Part shown: in pieces, positions 51,764 through 60,319 of the stretch | Position numbering within the stretch: position 1 is the stretch's first letter | Layout of the letters: every line of letters starts with the position of its first letter | Source: Aphodousia faecalis | GTDB taxonomy: Bacteria > Pseudomonadota > Gammaproteobacteria > Burkholderiales > Burkholderiaceae_F | Direction: 5' to 3' | Assembly (NCBI GenBank): GCA_018712705.1 | Contig: DVGM01000033.1 | Coordinates: 15,802-79,801, forward strand | DNA length: 64,000 nucleotides | The notes under the pieces: model-generated | Databases searched by the model: none | Seen by the model: the letters and a program-made list of their open reading frames with translations, nothing else | Told to the model about the DNA's origin: nothing | Program-made: the position numbers and the translations under genes

Positions 51764-52177
51764 TTAGACGCGACGACGCTTGGACGGACGCACACCATTG
51801 TGAGGAATGGGGGTCACGTCTTGAATCGACGTCACACGAATGCCAAGCGCATTGAGCGCACGCACGCTGGATTCACGGCCGGGGCCAGGACCCATGATGC
51901 GAACTTCGACATTCTTCAAACCATATTCAAGAGCAATACGACCAGCATGTTCGGCTGCAACTTGTGCGGCGAACGGAGTGGATTTACGAGAGCCCTTAAA
52001 ACCTTGTGCGCCAGAAGACGACGCGGCAATCGCGTTGCCTTGGCGGTCGGTGATCGTGATGATCGTGTTGTTGAAGGAAGCGTGAACGTGCGCGATCCCT
52101 TCCGTAACGACCTTCTTCACCTTCTTGCGAGCACGTTGCTGAGCAACTTGCTGACTGCTAGGAGTTTTGCCAGCCAT
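51764..52177 (-). CDS. rpsK: 30S ribosomal protein S11
   Basis: 137 residues; basic N-terminus, GIAHVHASFNNTIITITDRQGN, GSRKSTPFAAQVAAE, and C-terminal VTPIPHNGVRPSKRRRV, all S11 signatures. Follows rpsM by 16 bases. Confidence 0.97.
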   Translation of the reverse strand: MAGKTPSSQQVAQQRARKKVKKVVTEGIAHVHASFNNTIITITDRQGNAIAASSSGAQGFKGSRKSTPFAAQVAAEHAGRIALEYGLKNVEVRIMGPGPGRESSVRALNALGIRVTSIQDVTPIPHNGVRPSKRRRV

Positions 52178-52193
52178 TGTTATCCTTTAATGT

Positions 52194-52559
52194 TTACTTC
52201 TTAAGCGCGACGCCAACCTTCTTCGGGCCCTTACGCGTACGAGCATTCGTACGAGTACGTTGGCCACGCACGGGCAGGCCGCGACGATGACGCATACCAC
52301 GATAAGTGCCTAAGTCGATGAGGCGCTTAATCGAGAGTTGAACTTCACGACGCAAGTCACCTTCAATGGTGTACTGACTGATCGCATCACGGATGCGTTC
52401 GAGTTCAGCGTCGTCGAGATCCTTGATTTTCTTGGTGTATTCCACGCCAACTTTAGACAAAATGTCGCGAGCGCGAGAACGGCCGATACCATAAATGGCA
52501 GTCAAACCGATTTCGGCATGTTGGTTCGGCGGAATGTTAATACCGGCAATACGAGCCAT
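52194..52559 (-). CDS. rpsM: 30S ribosomal protein S13
   Basis: 121 residues: MARIAGINIPPNQHAEIGLTAIYGIGRSRA and C-terminal RGMRHRRGLPVRGQRTRTNARTRKG. Follows rpmJ. Confidence 0.97.
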   Translation of the reverse strand: MARIAGINIPPNQHAEIGLTAIYGIGRSRARDILSKVGVEYTKKIKDLDDAELERIRDAISQYTIEGDLRREVQLSIKRLIDLGTYRGMRHRRGLPVRGQRTRTNARTRKGPKKVGVALKK

Positions 52560-52570
52560 CTTTTACCTCT

Positions 52571-52684
52571 TTAGCCTTGACGCTGTTTGTGACGCGGATC
52601 AGAGCAGATCACACGGACAACGCCTTTGCGCTTAATGATCTTGCACTTGCGGCACATTTTTTTGACCGAAGCGTTAACCTTCAT
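52571..52684 (-). CDS. rpmJ: 50S ribosomal protein L36
   Basis: 37-residue zinc-ribbon protein read on the minus strand: MKVNASVKKMCRKCKIIKRK, then VVRVICSDPRHKQRQG, with the C-x2-C...C-x-x-x-H metal ligands. SD GGAGATAAC directly precedes the ATG. First gene of the alpha operon here, immediately upstream of rpsM; infA is not between it and secY. Confidence 0.97.
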   Translation of the reverse strand: MKVNASVKKMCRKCKIIKRKGVVRVICSDPRHKQRQG

Positions 52685-52743
52685 TGTTATCTCCAACCGT
52701 GTTTTACACGGATCATTGCTGTCCACACGACAGGAAGTTCGAG

Positions 52744-52772
52744 AGGATACTCTCTTTTTCCCGACTCTTCAA
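52744..52772 (-). promoter_or_regulatory. Sigma-70 promoter for rpmJ-rpsM-alpha operon
   Basis: Minus strand TTGAAG (52767-52772) and TATCCT (52744-52749) with 17 bases between. Predicted start near 52737, about 53 bases before the rpmJ ATG; a CCGTGT/ACACGG hairpin (52697-52711) lies in this leader. Confidence 0.65.
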
Positions 52773-52815
52773 GTTTTACCCTGACGTAGTGCACCAGAGT
52801 TCACTTTTCTGAGAC

Positions 52816-52883
52816 AGAATCGGGAGGAGATCGCTCTCCTCCTCATTCTGCGTGCCCTCAAGGCGTGAAGTATGGCCTTGAGC
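52816..52883 (-). other. Two strong hairpins in the secY-rpmJ spacer
   Basis: CTCAAGGC/GCCTTGAG (52858-52865 with 52876-52883) and a composite stem of CAGAAT plus GGAGGAGA pairing with TCTCCTCC plus ATTCTG (52816-52851, 4-base loop, one 2x2 internal loop). No U-tract follows either; possible rho-independent-like pause, processing or transcript-end protection sites after secY. Confidence 0.75.
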
Positions 52884-52910
52884 GGACTCATTCATTTGTC
52901 CGACCGGAAA

Positions 52911-54239
52911 TTACATTCCGGCAGAACCAAAGCCCTTGAAGTTAGTCTTCTTGAGCAAATTCTCATACTGTTGCGACATCATGTATGCCTGAACCTGGCT
53001 CATGAAGTCCATCGTCACGACCACAACGATCAACAACGATGTACCGCCGAAGTAGAACGGAACGTTGAAACGCATGTTCAAGAATTCCGGCACCAAGCAG
53101 ACAAACACCAAGTAAATCGCACCGCCAAGCGTCAAACGCAACAACACTTTATCGATGTAGCGAGACGTTTGTTCACCGGGGCGAATACCAGGGACGAACG
53201 CACCACTCTTTTTCAAATTCTCTGCCGTTTCACGCGGATTGAAAACCAAAGCCGTGTAGAAATAGGCAAAGAAAACAATCATTGCGGCGTAAAGCAATGT
53301 GTACAGCGGTTGACCAGGTGACAAGGCCGCAGCCAAGTCACGAATCCAACGGGTCGAGTCTCCGCTTGTAAACCAGCCAGCCAAAGTCGCCGGGAACAAA
53401 ATCAATGAAGAAGCAAAAATCGGAGGAATAACACCCGACATATTCATCTTCAAAGGCAAGTAGGACGTTTGACCGCCATAGAGACGATTGCCGACCTGAC
53501 GCTTAGCATAGTTCACCGTGATACGACGTTGACCGCGTTCGATGAAGACCACAAAAGCCGTCACCAACGCAACAATGGCGATCACAAAAATCGCAGACAA
53601 GGGACTGATAGCACCCGTGCTCACCAACTGGAACAAACCGGAGATTGCAGAGGGCAATCCGGCAACGATACCAGCGAAGATGATGATGGAGATACCGTTC
53701 CCCAAACCGCGTTCGGTGATTTGTTCACCGAGCCACATCAAAAACATCGTACCCGTCACCAAGGAAACGATACATGTGAATCTGAACATAAAGCCCGGAT
53801 CCAACACGAGGCCTGCTTGGCTTTCGAGTGCGACAGCGATACCAAACGCTTGGAATACACCCAACAACAACGTGCCATAGCGCGTGTATTGAGTGATCTT
53901 ACGGCGTCCAGATTCGCCTTCTTTACGCAAACTTTCAAGCGAGGGGAGCACATAGGACAGCATCTGCATAATAATGGATGCAGAGATGTACGGCATGATC
54001 CCCAACGCAAACACTGAGAAGCGCGATAAAGCGCCACCAGAGAACATGTTGAACAGCCCGAGAATGCCTCCCTGTTGTTCCTGGAACAAACGGGAAAGCA
54101 TGTCGGGATCGATACCCGGCACCGGCACGTGAGCGCCGATGCGGTAAACGACTAGAGCAAGCAGCAGGAAGATGATACGGCGCTTCAAATCGCCGTACTT
54201 CGAGCCGCTTGCTTGATTGGAACTAGGGCTGGTCGCCAC
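52911..54239 (-). CDS. secY: Protein translocase subunit SecY
   Basis: 442-residue ten-helix channel: KYGDLKRRIIFLLLALVVYRIGAHVPVPGID, ISASIIMQMLSYVLPSLESLRKEGESGRRKI, the plug and lateral-gate segments, and ENLLKKTNFKGFGSAGM-type C-terminus. Start GTG 54239 gives MATSPSSNQ and has AGGAA eight bases upstream; the longer frame would overlap rplO. Confidence 0.97.
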   Translation of the reverse strand: MATSPSSNQASGSKYGDLKRRIIFLLLALVVYRIGAHVPVPGIDPDMLSRLFQEQQGGILGLFNMFSGGALSRFSVFALGIMPYISASIIMQMLSYVLPSLESLRKEGESGRRKITQYTRYGTLLLGVFQAFGIAVALESQAGLVLDPGFMFRFTCIVSLVTGTMFLMWLGEQITERGLGNGISIIIFAGIVAGLPSAISGLFQLVSTGAISPLSAIFVIAIVALVTAFVVFIERGQRRITVNYAKRQVGNRLYGGQTSYLPLKMNMSGVIPPIFASSLILFPATLAGWFTSGDSTRWIRDLAAALSPGQPLYTLLYAAMIVFFAYFYTALVFNPRETAENLKKSGAFVPGIRPGEQTSRYIDKVLLRLTLGGAIYLVFVCLVPEFLNMRFNVPFYFGGTSLLIVVVVTMDFMSQVQAYMMSQQYENLLKKTNFKGFGSAGM

Positions 54240-54261
54240 GTTGTTCTTCCTAAAAAGCGAG

Positions 54262-54696
54262 TTACTCTTCCACAGAGCCGCCGGCAGCTTCAATAGCAGC
54301 CTTGGCACCCTTAGTGGCGCTCAAGCCGCGCAACACGACCTTACGGGAAATTTCCCCGGATTGGATCACGCGAGCGGACAAAGCGCGAGCAGAAACGATG
54401 TTGGCAGCCTTCAAGACAGCCAAATCAATTTCTTCCACAGACAAACCTTGGAGTTCGTTCAAGCGAACTTCTTCGCAGAAACGACGCGTCAAAGACGTGA
54501 AACCACGCTTCGGCAAGCGACGATGCAGCGGCATTTGACCGCCTTCGAAGCCCACCTTGTGGAAGCCACCGGCGCGGGACTTTTGACCCTTGTGGCCACG
54601 ACCGGCCGTCTTGCCCCAACCGGAACCCACACCACGACCAACGCGGTGACGAGCGCTCTTAGAACCCACAGCGGGTTGCAAAGTATTTAATTGCAT
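54262..54696 (-). CDS. rplO: 50S ribosomal protein L15
   Basis: 144 residues; MQLNTLQPAVGSKSARHRVGRG, GWGKTAGRGHKGQKSRAGG, L15 signatures. Two consecutive ATGs (54699, 54696); the second has AGGGG six bases upstream. Confidence 0.96.
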   Translation of the reverse strand: MQLNTLQPAVGSKSARHRVGRGVGSGWGKTAGRGHKGQKSRAGGFHKVGFEGGQMPLHRRLPKRGFTSLTRRFCEEVRLNELQGLSVEEIDLAVLKAANIVSARALSARVIQSGEISRKVVLRGLSATKGAKAAIEAAGGSVEE

Positions 54697-54709
54697 CATC
54701 TACCCCTAA

Positions 54710-54889
54710 TTACTCGGCACGAACCAAGTAGGCAACCTTCGTGATCATACCGCGCACGGCAGGCGTGTCTTCGAGTTCACGTGTTTGGTTCATCTTAGAC
54801 AAGCCCAAGCCACGCAACGTAGCACGGTGATCGGCCTTCGTGCCGATCGGGCTCTTGATCAACGTAACTTTAATGGTCTTCTTAGCCAT
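54710..54889 (-). CDS. rpmD: 50S ribosomal protein L30
   Basis: 59 residues read on the minus strand: MAKKTIKVTLIKSPIGTKAD, HRATLRGLGLSKMNQTRELE and a C-terminal ITKVAYLVRAE. L30 signature and position between rpsE and rplO are as expected. Confidence 0.96.
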   Translation of the reverse strand: MAKKTIKVTLIKSPIGTKADHRATLRGLGLSKMNQTRELEDTPAVRGMITKVAYLVRAE

Positions 54890-54909
54890 TTCGAATCTCT
54901 CCTAAGCGA

Positions 54910-55431
54910 TTAAGCCAAAATTTCTTCGACTGTCTTACCGCGCTTGGCAGCAATTTCAGACGGAGAACGAAGAGCTTCGAGCGCCTTCAACGTTGCACGA
55001 ACCATGTTGTACGGATTCGTGGAGCCGTGAGCCTTGGCAACAATATTGCGAACGCCCATAGCATCAAACACAGCGCGCATCGGGCCACCGGCGATGATAC
55101 CGGTACCTTCAGTGGCGGGAAGCAGCATAACGCGGGCAGCACCATGATGAGCTTCCACAGCGTGGTAGATCGTACCGTTGTTCAACGGAATACGAACCAT
55201 GTTGTGGCGAGCATGTTCCATAGCCTTTTGAACGGCTGCCGGAACTTCACGGCTCTTACCCGTACCCATACCAATACGGCCGTCGCCATCACCAACAACA
55301 GTGAGAGCGGCAAAAGCCATAATGCGGCCACCCTTCACAACCTTGGTAACGCGGTTGACCGCAATCATATTTTCACGCATGCCGTCGTCGATAGCGTCGA
55401 CAGCCGCATTCTTTCCTTGAGCCTTAGCCAT
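54910..55431 (-). CDS. rpsE: 30S ribosomal protein S5
   Basis: 173 residues: VNRVTKVVKGGRIMAFAALTVVGDGDGRIGMGTGKSREVPAAVQKA, the S5 domain with the double-strand RNA-binding fold. Upstream of rpmD. Confidence 0.97.
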   Translation of the reverse strand: MAKAQGKNAAVDAIDDGMRENMIAVNRVTKVVKGGRIMAFAALTVVGDGDGRIGMGTGKSREVPAAVQKAMEHARHNMVRIPLNNGTIYHAVEAHHGAARVMLLPATEGTGIIAGGPMRAVFDAMGVRNIVAKAHGSTNPYNMVRATLKALEALRSPSEIAAKRGKTVEEILA

Positions 55432-55440
55432 AAGTCCCTC

Positions 55441-55809
55441 TTAGAACTTCAAGCCAGCTTCACGCGCGGCTTGAGCCAGCGCAGCGATGCGGCCATGAAA
55501 ACGGTAACCAGAACGGTCAAAAGCGCACGTTTCGATGCCGGCGGCTTTTGCCTTCTCGGCCAAACGTGTACCAATCAACTTAGCAGCCTTGACGTTGCCG
55601 CCACGGCCTTGTTCATTTGCCAACTGAGCGCGAACTTCCGGTTCGAGCGTGGAGGCAGACACCAACACGCGACCACCATCAGCGCTGATGATGCTGGCGT
55701 AAATGTGCAAGTTGGTACGATGAACCGTCAAACGATCCACCTTTTGCAACTTGATGCGGGCACGTGTGGCACGTGCACGACGTAGACGATTTGCTTTTTT
55801 ATCGATCAT
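55441..55809 (-). CDS. rplR: 50S ribosomal protein L18
   Basis: 122 residues; basic N-terminus DKKANRLRRARATRARI, then VDRLTVHRTNLHIYASIISADGGRVL and C-terminal YRFHGRIAALAQAAREAGLKF. Confidence 0.97.
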   Translation of the reverse strand: MIDKKANRLRRARATRARIKLQKVDRLTVHRTNLHIYASIISADGGRVLVSASTLEPEVRAQLANEQGRGGNVKAAKLIGTRLAEKAKAAGIETCAFDRSGYRFHGRIAALAQAAREAGLKF

Positions 55810-55826
55810 TTTTGTCTCCGCCCCGC

Positions 55827-56360
55827 TTACTTCTTCTTAGTTTCCTTGATCACAACGACTTCGTCGGCATAACGAACGCCCTTGCCCTTATAGGGTTCCG
55901 GCGGACGATAGCCACGGATAACAGCAGCGGTTTGACCGACTTTCTGCTTATCAGCGCCCTTGATCACAATTTCCGTTTGACTCGGGGTTTCAGCCTTCAC
56001 ACCAGCGGGCAACTTGTGCACCACAGGGTGACTAAAGCCGAGCGATAAATTCAACGTGTCACCGCTGGCTTGAGCACGGTAGCCCACACCAACCAACGTC
56101 AACTTCTTTTCGAAACCGACGCTGACACCCTTGTTCATGTCGTTGACCAATGCACGGATCGTACCGGAAGCAGCGTTGGCTTCACGGCTGCTGTCAACAG
56201 CTTCAAAGTGCAAATGATCACCGTATTGCTTAATGGTCACCAGAGGGTTGAGCTTCAAGCTCAATTCACCCTTCGGGCCCTTCATAGAGATCACACCATT
56301 GTCGATCTTGCAATCAACGCCCTTGGTGATGATCACGGCTTCTTTAGCGATTCGCGACAT
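55827..56360 (-). CDS. rplF: 50S ribosomal protein L6
   Basis: 177 residues, two repeats; C-terminal VIRGYRPPEPYKGKGVRYADEVVVIKETKKK is diagnostic. Confidence 0.97.
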   Translation of the reverse strand: MSRIAKEAVIITKGVDCKIDNGVISMKGPKGELSLKLNPLVTIKQYGDHLHFEAVDSSREANAASGTIRALVNDMNKGVSVGFEKKLTLVGVGYRAQASGDTLNLSLGFSHPVVHKLPAGVKAETPSQTEIVIKGADKQKVGQTAAVIRGYRPPEPYKGKGVRYADEVVVIKETKKK

Positions 56361-56378
56361 TCTTATCCTCCTCGCCTA

Positions 56379-56774
56379 TTAAGCCACGTAGCAAATGACT
56401 TCGCCACCGATGCCGGCTGCACGGGCCTTACGATCGGTCATCACACCCTTCGGCGTGGAAACAATCGCGATACCCAAACCGTTCATCACTTGCGGAATCG
56501 TTTGGTGGTTCTTGTACACACGCAAGCCCGGACGAGAAACGCGTTCTAAGCGTTCAATCACGGGACGACCAGCGTAGTACTTCAAACCAACGTGTAATTC
56601 AGCCTTACCGTTGTTATCAACAACGCTAAAACCATCAATGTATCCTTCATCCTTCAAGACTTGAGCGATAGCCACCTTCAACTTCGAGGAGGGCATCACC
56701 ACTTCCGTCTTGTCGACAGTTTGACCATTGCGGATGCGGGTCAACATATCGGCGATCGGATCACTCATGCTCAT
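56379..56774 (-). CDS. rpsH: 30S ribosomal protein S8
   Basis: 131 residues: SDPIADMLTRIRNGQ, and C-terminal GLGIAIVSTPKGVMTDRKARAAGIGGEVICYVA. ATG 56774 or ATG 56768 (MSDPIAD) could be the start. S8 is the usual repressor of the spc operon. Confidence 0.97.
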   Translation of the reverse strand: MSMSDPIADMLTRIRNGQTVDKTEVVMPSSKLKVAIAQVLKDEGYIDGFSVVDNNGKAELHVGLKYYAGRPVIERLERVSRPGLRVYKNHQTIPQVMNGLGIAIVSTPKGVMTDRKARAAGIGGEVICYVA

Positions 56775-56788
56775 GATAATCTCCTCGC

Positions 56789-57094
56789 TTACCAGCTAGC
56801 CTTGACAAGGCCGGGAATATCGCCGCGCATAGCGGCTTCACGAATCTTGGTACGAGCCAAGCCGAACTTGCGGAACGTACCACGGGGACGACCCGTCAAA
56901 CCACAACGATTGCGCAAGCGGCACGGATTAGCGTCGCGAGGCAACAATTGCAATTGTTGACGAGCTTCCATACGTTCTTCGATAGAACGGGTGGCGTCAT
57001 TAATAACCGCTTTCAAAGCGGCGCGCTTTTCCGCGAACTTGGCGACCGTACGGGCGCGCTTCAAGTCACGGTTAATCAGTGCGAGTTTAGCCAA
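56789..57094 (-). CDS. rpsN: 30S ribosomal protein S14
   Basis: 101 residues, the long, zinc-free type: only one of the two CxxC pairs is hinted at (NPCRLRNRCGLTGRPRGTFRKFGLARTKIREAAMRG). Confidence 0.97.
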   Translation of the reverse strand: MAKLALINRDLKRARTVAKFAEKRAALKAVINDATRSIEERMEARQQLQLLPRDANPCRLRNRCGLTGRPRGTFRKFGLARTKIREAAMRGDIPGLVKASW

Positions 57095-57107
57095 TTCACC
57101 ACCTCGA

Positions 57108-57647
57108 TTAATTGCGGAACGGAAAGCGGAAAGCGGCGAGAAGAGCCTTAGCTTCTTCGTCGGTTTTCGCAGTCGTCGTAATAGAAATATTCATCCCACG
57201 AATCTTGTCGATCTTGTCGTACTCGATTTCAGGGAAAATGATTTGTTCTTTAAGACCGATGTTGTAGTTGCCGCGGCCGTCAAAAGAACGACCAGAGACA
57301 CCACGGAAGTCACGAACACGCGGGAAAGCGATCGTGATCAAACGGTCCAAGAAATCGTACATGCGTTCGCCACGCAAGGTCACCATGCAACCGATCGGCA
57401 TATTTTCACGGATCTTAAAGTTAGCAATGGCCTTACGGGTCTTGGTAACAACCGGCTTTTGACCGGCAATCTTGGTGAGATCGGCAACAGCGTTGTCGAT
57501 CAACTTTTTATCGTTAACCGCTTCGCCGACACCCATGTTCAACGTGATCTTCGTGATACGAGGAACTTGCATCGTGGTCTTGTAGCCGAACTTCTTGATC
57601 AATTCGGGCACAATGGCTTCACGGTAGAGAGTTTGGAAACGAGACAT
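57108..57647 (-). CDS. rplE: 50S ribosomal protein L5
   Basis: 179 residues: VPRITKITLNMGVGEAVNDKKLID, ATLRGERMYDFLDRLITIAFPRVRDFRG and C-terminal EEAKALLAAFRFPF. Confidence 0.97.
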   Translation of the reverse strand: MSRFQTLYREAIVPELIKKFGYKTTMQVPRITKITLNMGVGEAVNDKKLIDNAVADLTKIAGQKPVVTKTRKAIANFKIRENMPIGCMVTLRGERMYDFLDRLITIAFPRVRDFRGVSGRSFDGRGNYNIGLKEQIIFPEIEYDKIDKIRGMNISITTTAKTDEEAKALLAAFRFPFRN

Positions 57648-57661
57648 CGATTTACCCTCTA

Positions 57662-57982
57662 TTAAGCCTTAGCGCCGACAATGCTGCCGTCGCTCTTAAA
57701 CACGCGAACCTTCTTGCCGTCGACTTCTTTGAAGCCAACACGTTCGCCCTTACCTGTGGCCGGATTCACGAGCATGACGTTCGATTGATCGATCGGCATA
57801 ACCTTGTTGACGATACCGCCAGTAGCACCCGTCATCGGGTTCGGGCGAGTATGCTTCTTGACAACATTGATGCCTTCGACCGTCACGTGACGATCGTCGA
57901 CTCGGGAGAGCACGGTACCGCGCTTGCCCTTGTCTCGGCCGGTGATAACGATAACTTCGTCACCTTTACGGATGCGTTGCAT
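57662..57982 (-). CDS. rplX: 50S ribosomal protein L24
   Basis: 106 residues with the KOW motif IRKGDEVIVITGRDKGKRGTVL and VEGINVVKKHTRPNP. Confidence 0.97.
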   Translation of the reverse strand: MQRIRKGDEVIVITGRDKGKRGTVLSRVDDRHVTVEGINVVKKHTRPNPMTGATGGIVNKVMPIDQSNVMLVNPATGKGERVGFKEVDGKKVRVFKSDGSIVGAKA

Positions 57983-57993
57983 CGCGCGTCTCC

Positions 57994-58362
57994 TTACAAA
58001 ACTTCCGGAGCCAAGGAAACAATCTTCATGAATTGTTCCGTACGCAATTCACGCGTAACCGGTCCGAAGATACGAGTTCCGATGGGCTCTAACTTAGAAT
58101 TAAGCAACACAGCGGCATTGCCGTCAAAAGAGATGGAAGAACCGTCAGCACGGCGCACGCCCTTGGCGGTGCGAACCACAACAGCGTTGTAGACTTCGCC
58201 CTTCTTGACGCGACCACGCGGAGCGGCTTCTTTAACCGTCACCTTGATGACATCACCGATGTTAGCGTAGCGGCGCTTGGAGCCGCCTAACACCTTGATA
58301 CACATCACTGAACGAGCGCCCGTGTTATCGGCCACGTCCAGTTTGCTTTGCATCTGAATCAT
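57994..58362 (-). CDS. rplN: 50S ribosomal protein L14
   Basis: 122 residues: MIQMQSKLDVADNTGARSVMCIKVLGGSKRRYANIGDVIKVTVKEA. First gene of the spc operon, preceded by a 218-base spacer with its own promoter. Confidence 0.97.
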   Translation of the reverse strand: MIQMQSKLDVADNTGARSVMCIKVLGGSKRRYANIGDVIKVTVKEAAPRGRVKKGEVYNAVVVRTAKGVRRADGSSISFDGNAAVLLNSKLEPIGTRIFGPVTRELRTEQFMKIVSLAPEVL

Positions 58363-58540
58363 GATTACCTATTTCCCAACTTATTCCGCTATGCGGATAG
58401 TATTGGTCCCGTTATTGGGAGGAAGAACGTTCATCTTATTTCGCAGATCGCCTGCCATCTGCAGGTTGCTAGACAAGACAATCGCCCTTGACGAATACAG
58501 TTGAGGCTGACACGAGGTCAACCTCAACCACGAAGCCGCA

Positions 58541-58569
58541 AGTATATCTAAGAATTAGAAAACTTGCAA
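58541..58569 (-). promoter_or_regulatory. Sigma-70 promoter of the spc operon
   Basis: Minus strand TTGCAA (58564-58569) and TATACT (58541-58546), 17-base spacer. Predicted start near 58534, about 170 bases before rplN. The leader contains a GAGGTTGACCTC palindrome and a GTTGAGG/CCTCAAC stem (58502-58530 region). Confidence 0.7.
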
Positions 58570-58580
58570 GGCCAATTTTA

Positions 58581-58856
58581 TTAGATGATTTCGGCCTTCT
58601 TGATAACCTTCGTCACCGTCCAAGCCTTCGTCTTGGAGATGGGACGGGTTTCAGAGATTTCAACCGTATCACCTTCGGTCAAATCGTTGGACTCGCAGTG
58701 AGCGTGATACTTCTTGGAGACCAACACAAACTTGCCGTACAACGGATGCTTAACCTTACGTTCAACGAGAACGGTCACGGTCTTTTGCATCTTATTGCTG
58801 ACAACTTTGCCGACCAACGTACGTGTTAACGTAGTCTTTTGAGTTTCTTGTGTCAT
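58581..58856 (-). CDS. rpsQ: 30S ribosomal protein S17
   Basis: 91 residues: LVGKVVSNKMQKTVTVLVERKVKHPLYGKFV and EGDTVEISETRPISKTKAW. Last gene of the S10 operon; overlaps rpmC by four bases. Confidence 0.97.
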   Translation of the reverse strand: MTQETQKTTLTRTLVGKVVSNKMQKTVTVLVERKVKHPLYGKFVLVSKKYHAHCESNDLTEGDTVEISETRPISKTKAWTVTKVIKKAEII

Positions 58857-59047
58857 TTCGAGGCCGCCTTTTGAGCGAGAATCGTGCGAACGCGCGCGAT
58901 ATCACGACGCGTCGTGCGCAACTGATTCGGGTTTTGAAGTTGTTGAGTGCCGTGTTGCATACGCAGTTTAAAGTGCGCTTGCATCAAGTCAGCCAGTTCC
59001 TTCTTCAGCGCAGCCTCATCCATGGCGCGCAATTCTTTTGCGTTCAT
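58853..59047 (-). CDS. rpmC: 50S ribosomal protein L29
   Basis: 64 residues: MNAKELRAMDEAALKKELADLMQAHFKLRMQHGTQQLQNPNQLRTTRRDIARV, a two-helix L29. Confidence 0.97.
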   Translation of the reverse strand: MNAKELRAMDEAALKKELADLMQAHFKLRMQHGTQQLQNPNQLRTTRRDIARVRTILAQKAASK

Positions 59048-59059
59048 TGCCGTCTCTCC

Positions 59060-59476
59060 TTACATGCCGATTTGGCGGACAACAAACGTGGTTTTGACAG
59101 GCAACTTGGCAGCTGCGAGAGCGAAAGCTTCGCGAGCCAATTGTTCGTCAACCCCGTCCATTTCATAAAGCACACGGCCCGGTTGCACTAAGGCCACCCA
59201 GTATTCCGGATTACCCTTACCGTTACCCATACGGACTTCGGCAGGTTTTTCAGAAATAGGCTTGTCCGGGAACACCCGAATCCACACGCGGCCACCACGC
59301 TTAATATGGCGGGTGATGGCACGACGAGCAGCTTCGATTTGACGAGCCGTCAGACGACCGCGTTCGAGCGTCTTCAGACCAAATTGACCGAAGGACACAT
59401 TGGCGCCACGGGTAGCGAGACCATAGTTACGGCCCTTTTGGTCCTTGCGGTATTTGCGTCGATTAGGTTGCAACAT
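59060..59476 (-). CDS. rplP: 50S ribosomal protein L16
   Basis: 138 residues: MLQPNRRKYRKDQKGRNYG, ARQIEAARRAITRHIKRGGRVWIRVFPDKPI and MGNGKGNPEYWVALVQPGRVLYEM. Three bases after rpsC. Confidence 0.97.
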   Translation of the reverse strand: MLQPNRRKYRKDQKGRNYGLATRGANVSFGQFGLKTLERGRLTARQIEAARRAITRHIKRGGRVWIRVFPDKPISEKPAEVRMGNGKGNPEYWVALVQPGRVLYEMDGVDEQLAREAFALAAAKLPVKTTFVVRQIGM

Positions 59477-59479
59477 CGC

Positions 59480-60310
59480 TTATTCTCCGTCTTTAGCAGC
59501 AGCAACAGCCTTCTTTGCACGACGAGCGGGCTTCTTTTCAGCCTTTTCGCCGTCATCTGCTGCGGCTTCCGTCTTCTCTGCAGTCTTGCGAGCACGACGA
59601 GCAGGCTTAGCTGCACGTTCGCCGGCGGGACGACGAGAACGACGATCTTCACGTTCAGTCTTTTCTTGAGCCTGGGCTTCTTCACCGAAGTTATCACCCT
59701 TGTAGACCCAAACCTTCACACCAATCACACCATAAGTCGTATTGGCTTCAGAGAAACCGTAATCGATATTGGCGCGCAACGTGTGAAGAGGCACACGGCC
59801 TTCACGGTACCATTCCGTACGAGCAATTTCAGCACCGTTCAAACGACCGGCAGACATGATCTTGATACCTTGAGCGCCCAAACGCATAGCGTTTTGCATA
59901 GCACGCTTCATGGCTCGACGGAACATCACACGCTTTTCCAATTGTTGCGTGATGCTGTCAGCGATCAATTGAGCATCGAGTTCAGGACGACGAACTTCTT
60001 CGATGTTGACATGCACGGGCACGCCCATCATCTTTTGAACTTCGTTCTTCAAGACTTCGATGTCTTGGCCTTGCTTGCCGATCACCACACCCGGACGAGC
60101 GGAGTAGATCGTGATGCGAGCGTTCTTAGCAGGACGTTCGATCAAAATACGGCTCACAGAGGCGTTGCGCAACTTCTTTTGCAAGAAGGAGCGAACCTTC
60201 AAATCTTCACCCAAGGTGCGGGCAAAGTTGCGGCCTTCCGCATACCAACGCGAGGTCCAGTCACGCGTCACGGGGAGACGGAAGCCGGTGGGATTAATTT
60301 TCTGTCCCAT
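59480..60310 (-). CDS. rpsC: 30S ribosomal protein S3 with extended basic tail
   Basis: 276 residues: MGQKINPTGFRLPVTRDW, KH domain with VVIGKQGQDIEVLKNEVQKM, and IDYGFSEANTTYGVIGVKVWVYKGD. The C-terminal 60 or so residues are low-complexity Lys/Ala/Arg/Glu (PARRARK repeats), longer than the 233-residue E. coli protein and probably disordered. Confidence 0.97.
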   Translation of the reverse strand: MGQKINPTGFRLPVTRDWTSRWYAEGRNFARTLGEDLKVRSFLQKKLRNASVSRILIERPAKNARITIYSARPGVVIGKQGQDIEVLKNEVQKMMGVPVHVNIEEVRRPELDAQLIADSITQQLEKRVMFRRAMKRAMQNAMRLGAQGIKIMSAGRLNGAEIARTEWYREGRVPLHTLRANIDYGFSEANTTYGVIGVKVWVYKGDNFGEEAQAQEKTEREDRRSRRPAGERAAKPARRARKTAEKTEAAADDGEKAEKKPARRAKKAVAAAKDGE

Positions 60311-60319
60311 ATTTCACCT

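Noticed and set aside
52685..52910. Possible infA between secY and rpmJ
   Set aside because: No frame encoding the IF1 start MAKDDV or its S1-like fold; sequence is dominated by hairpins.
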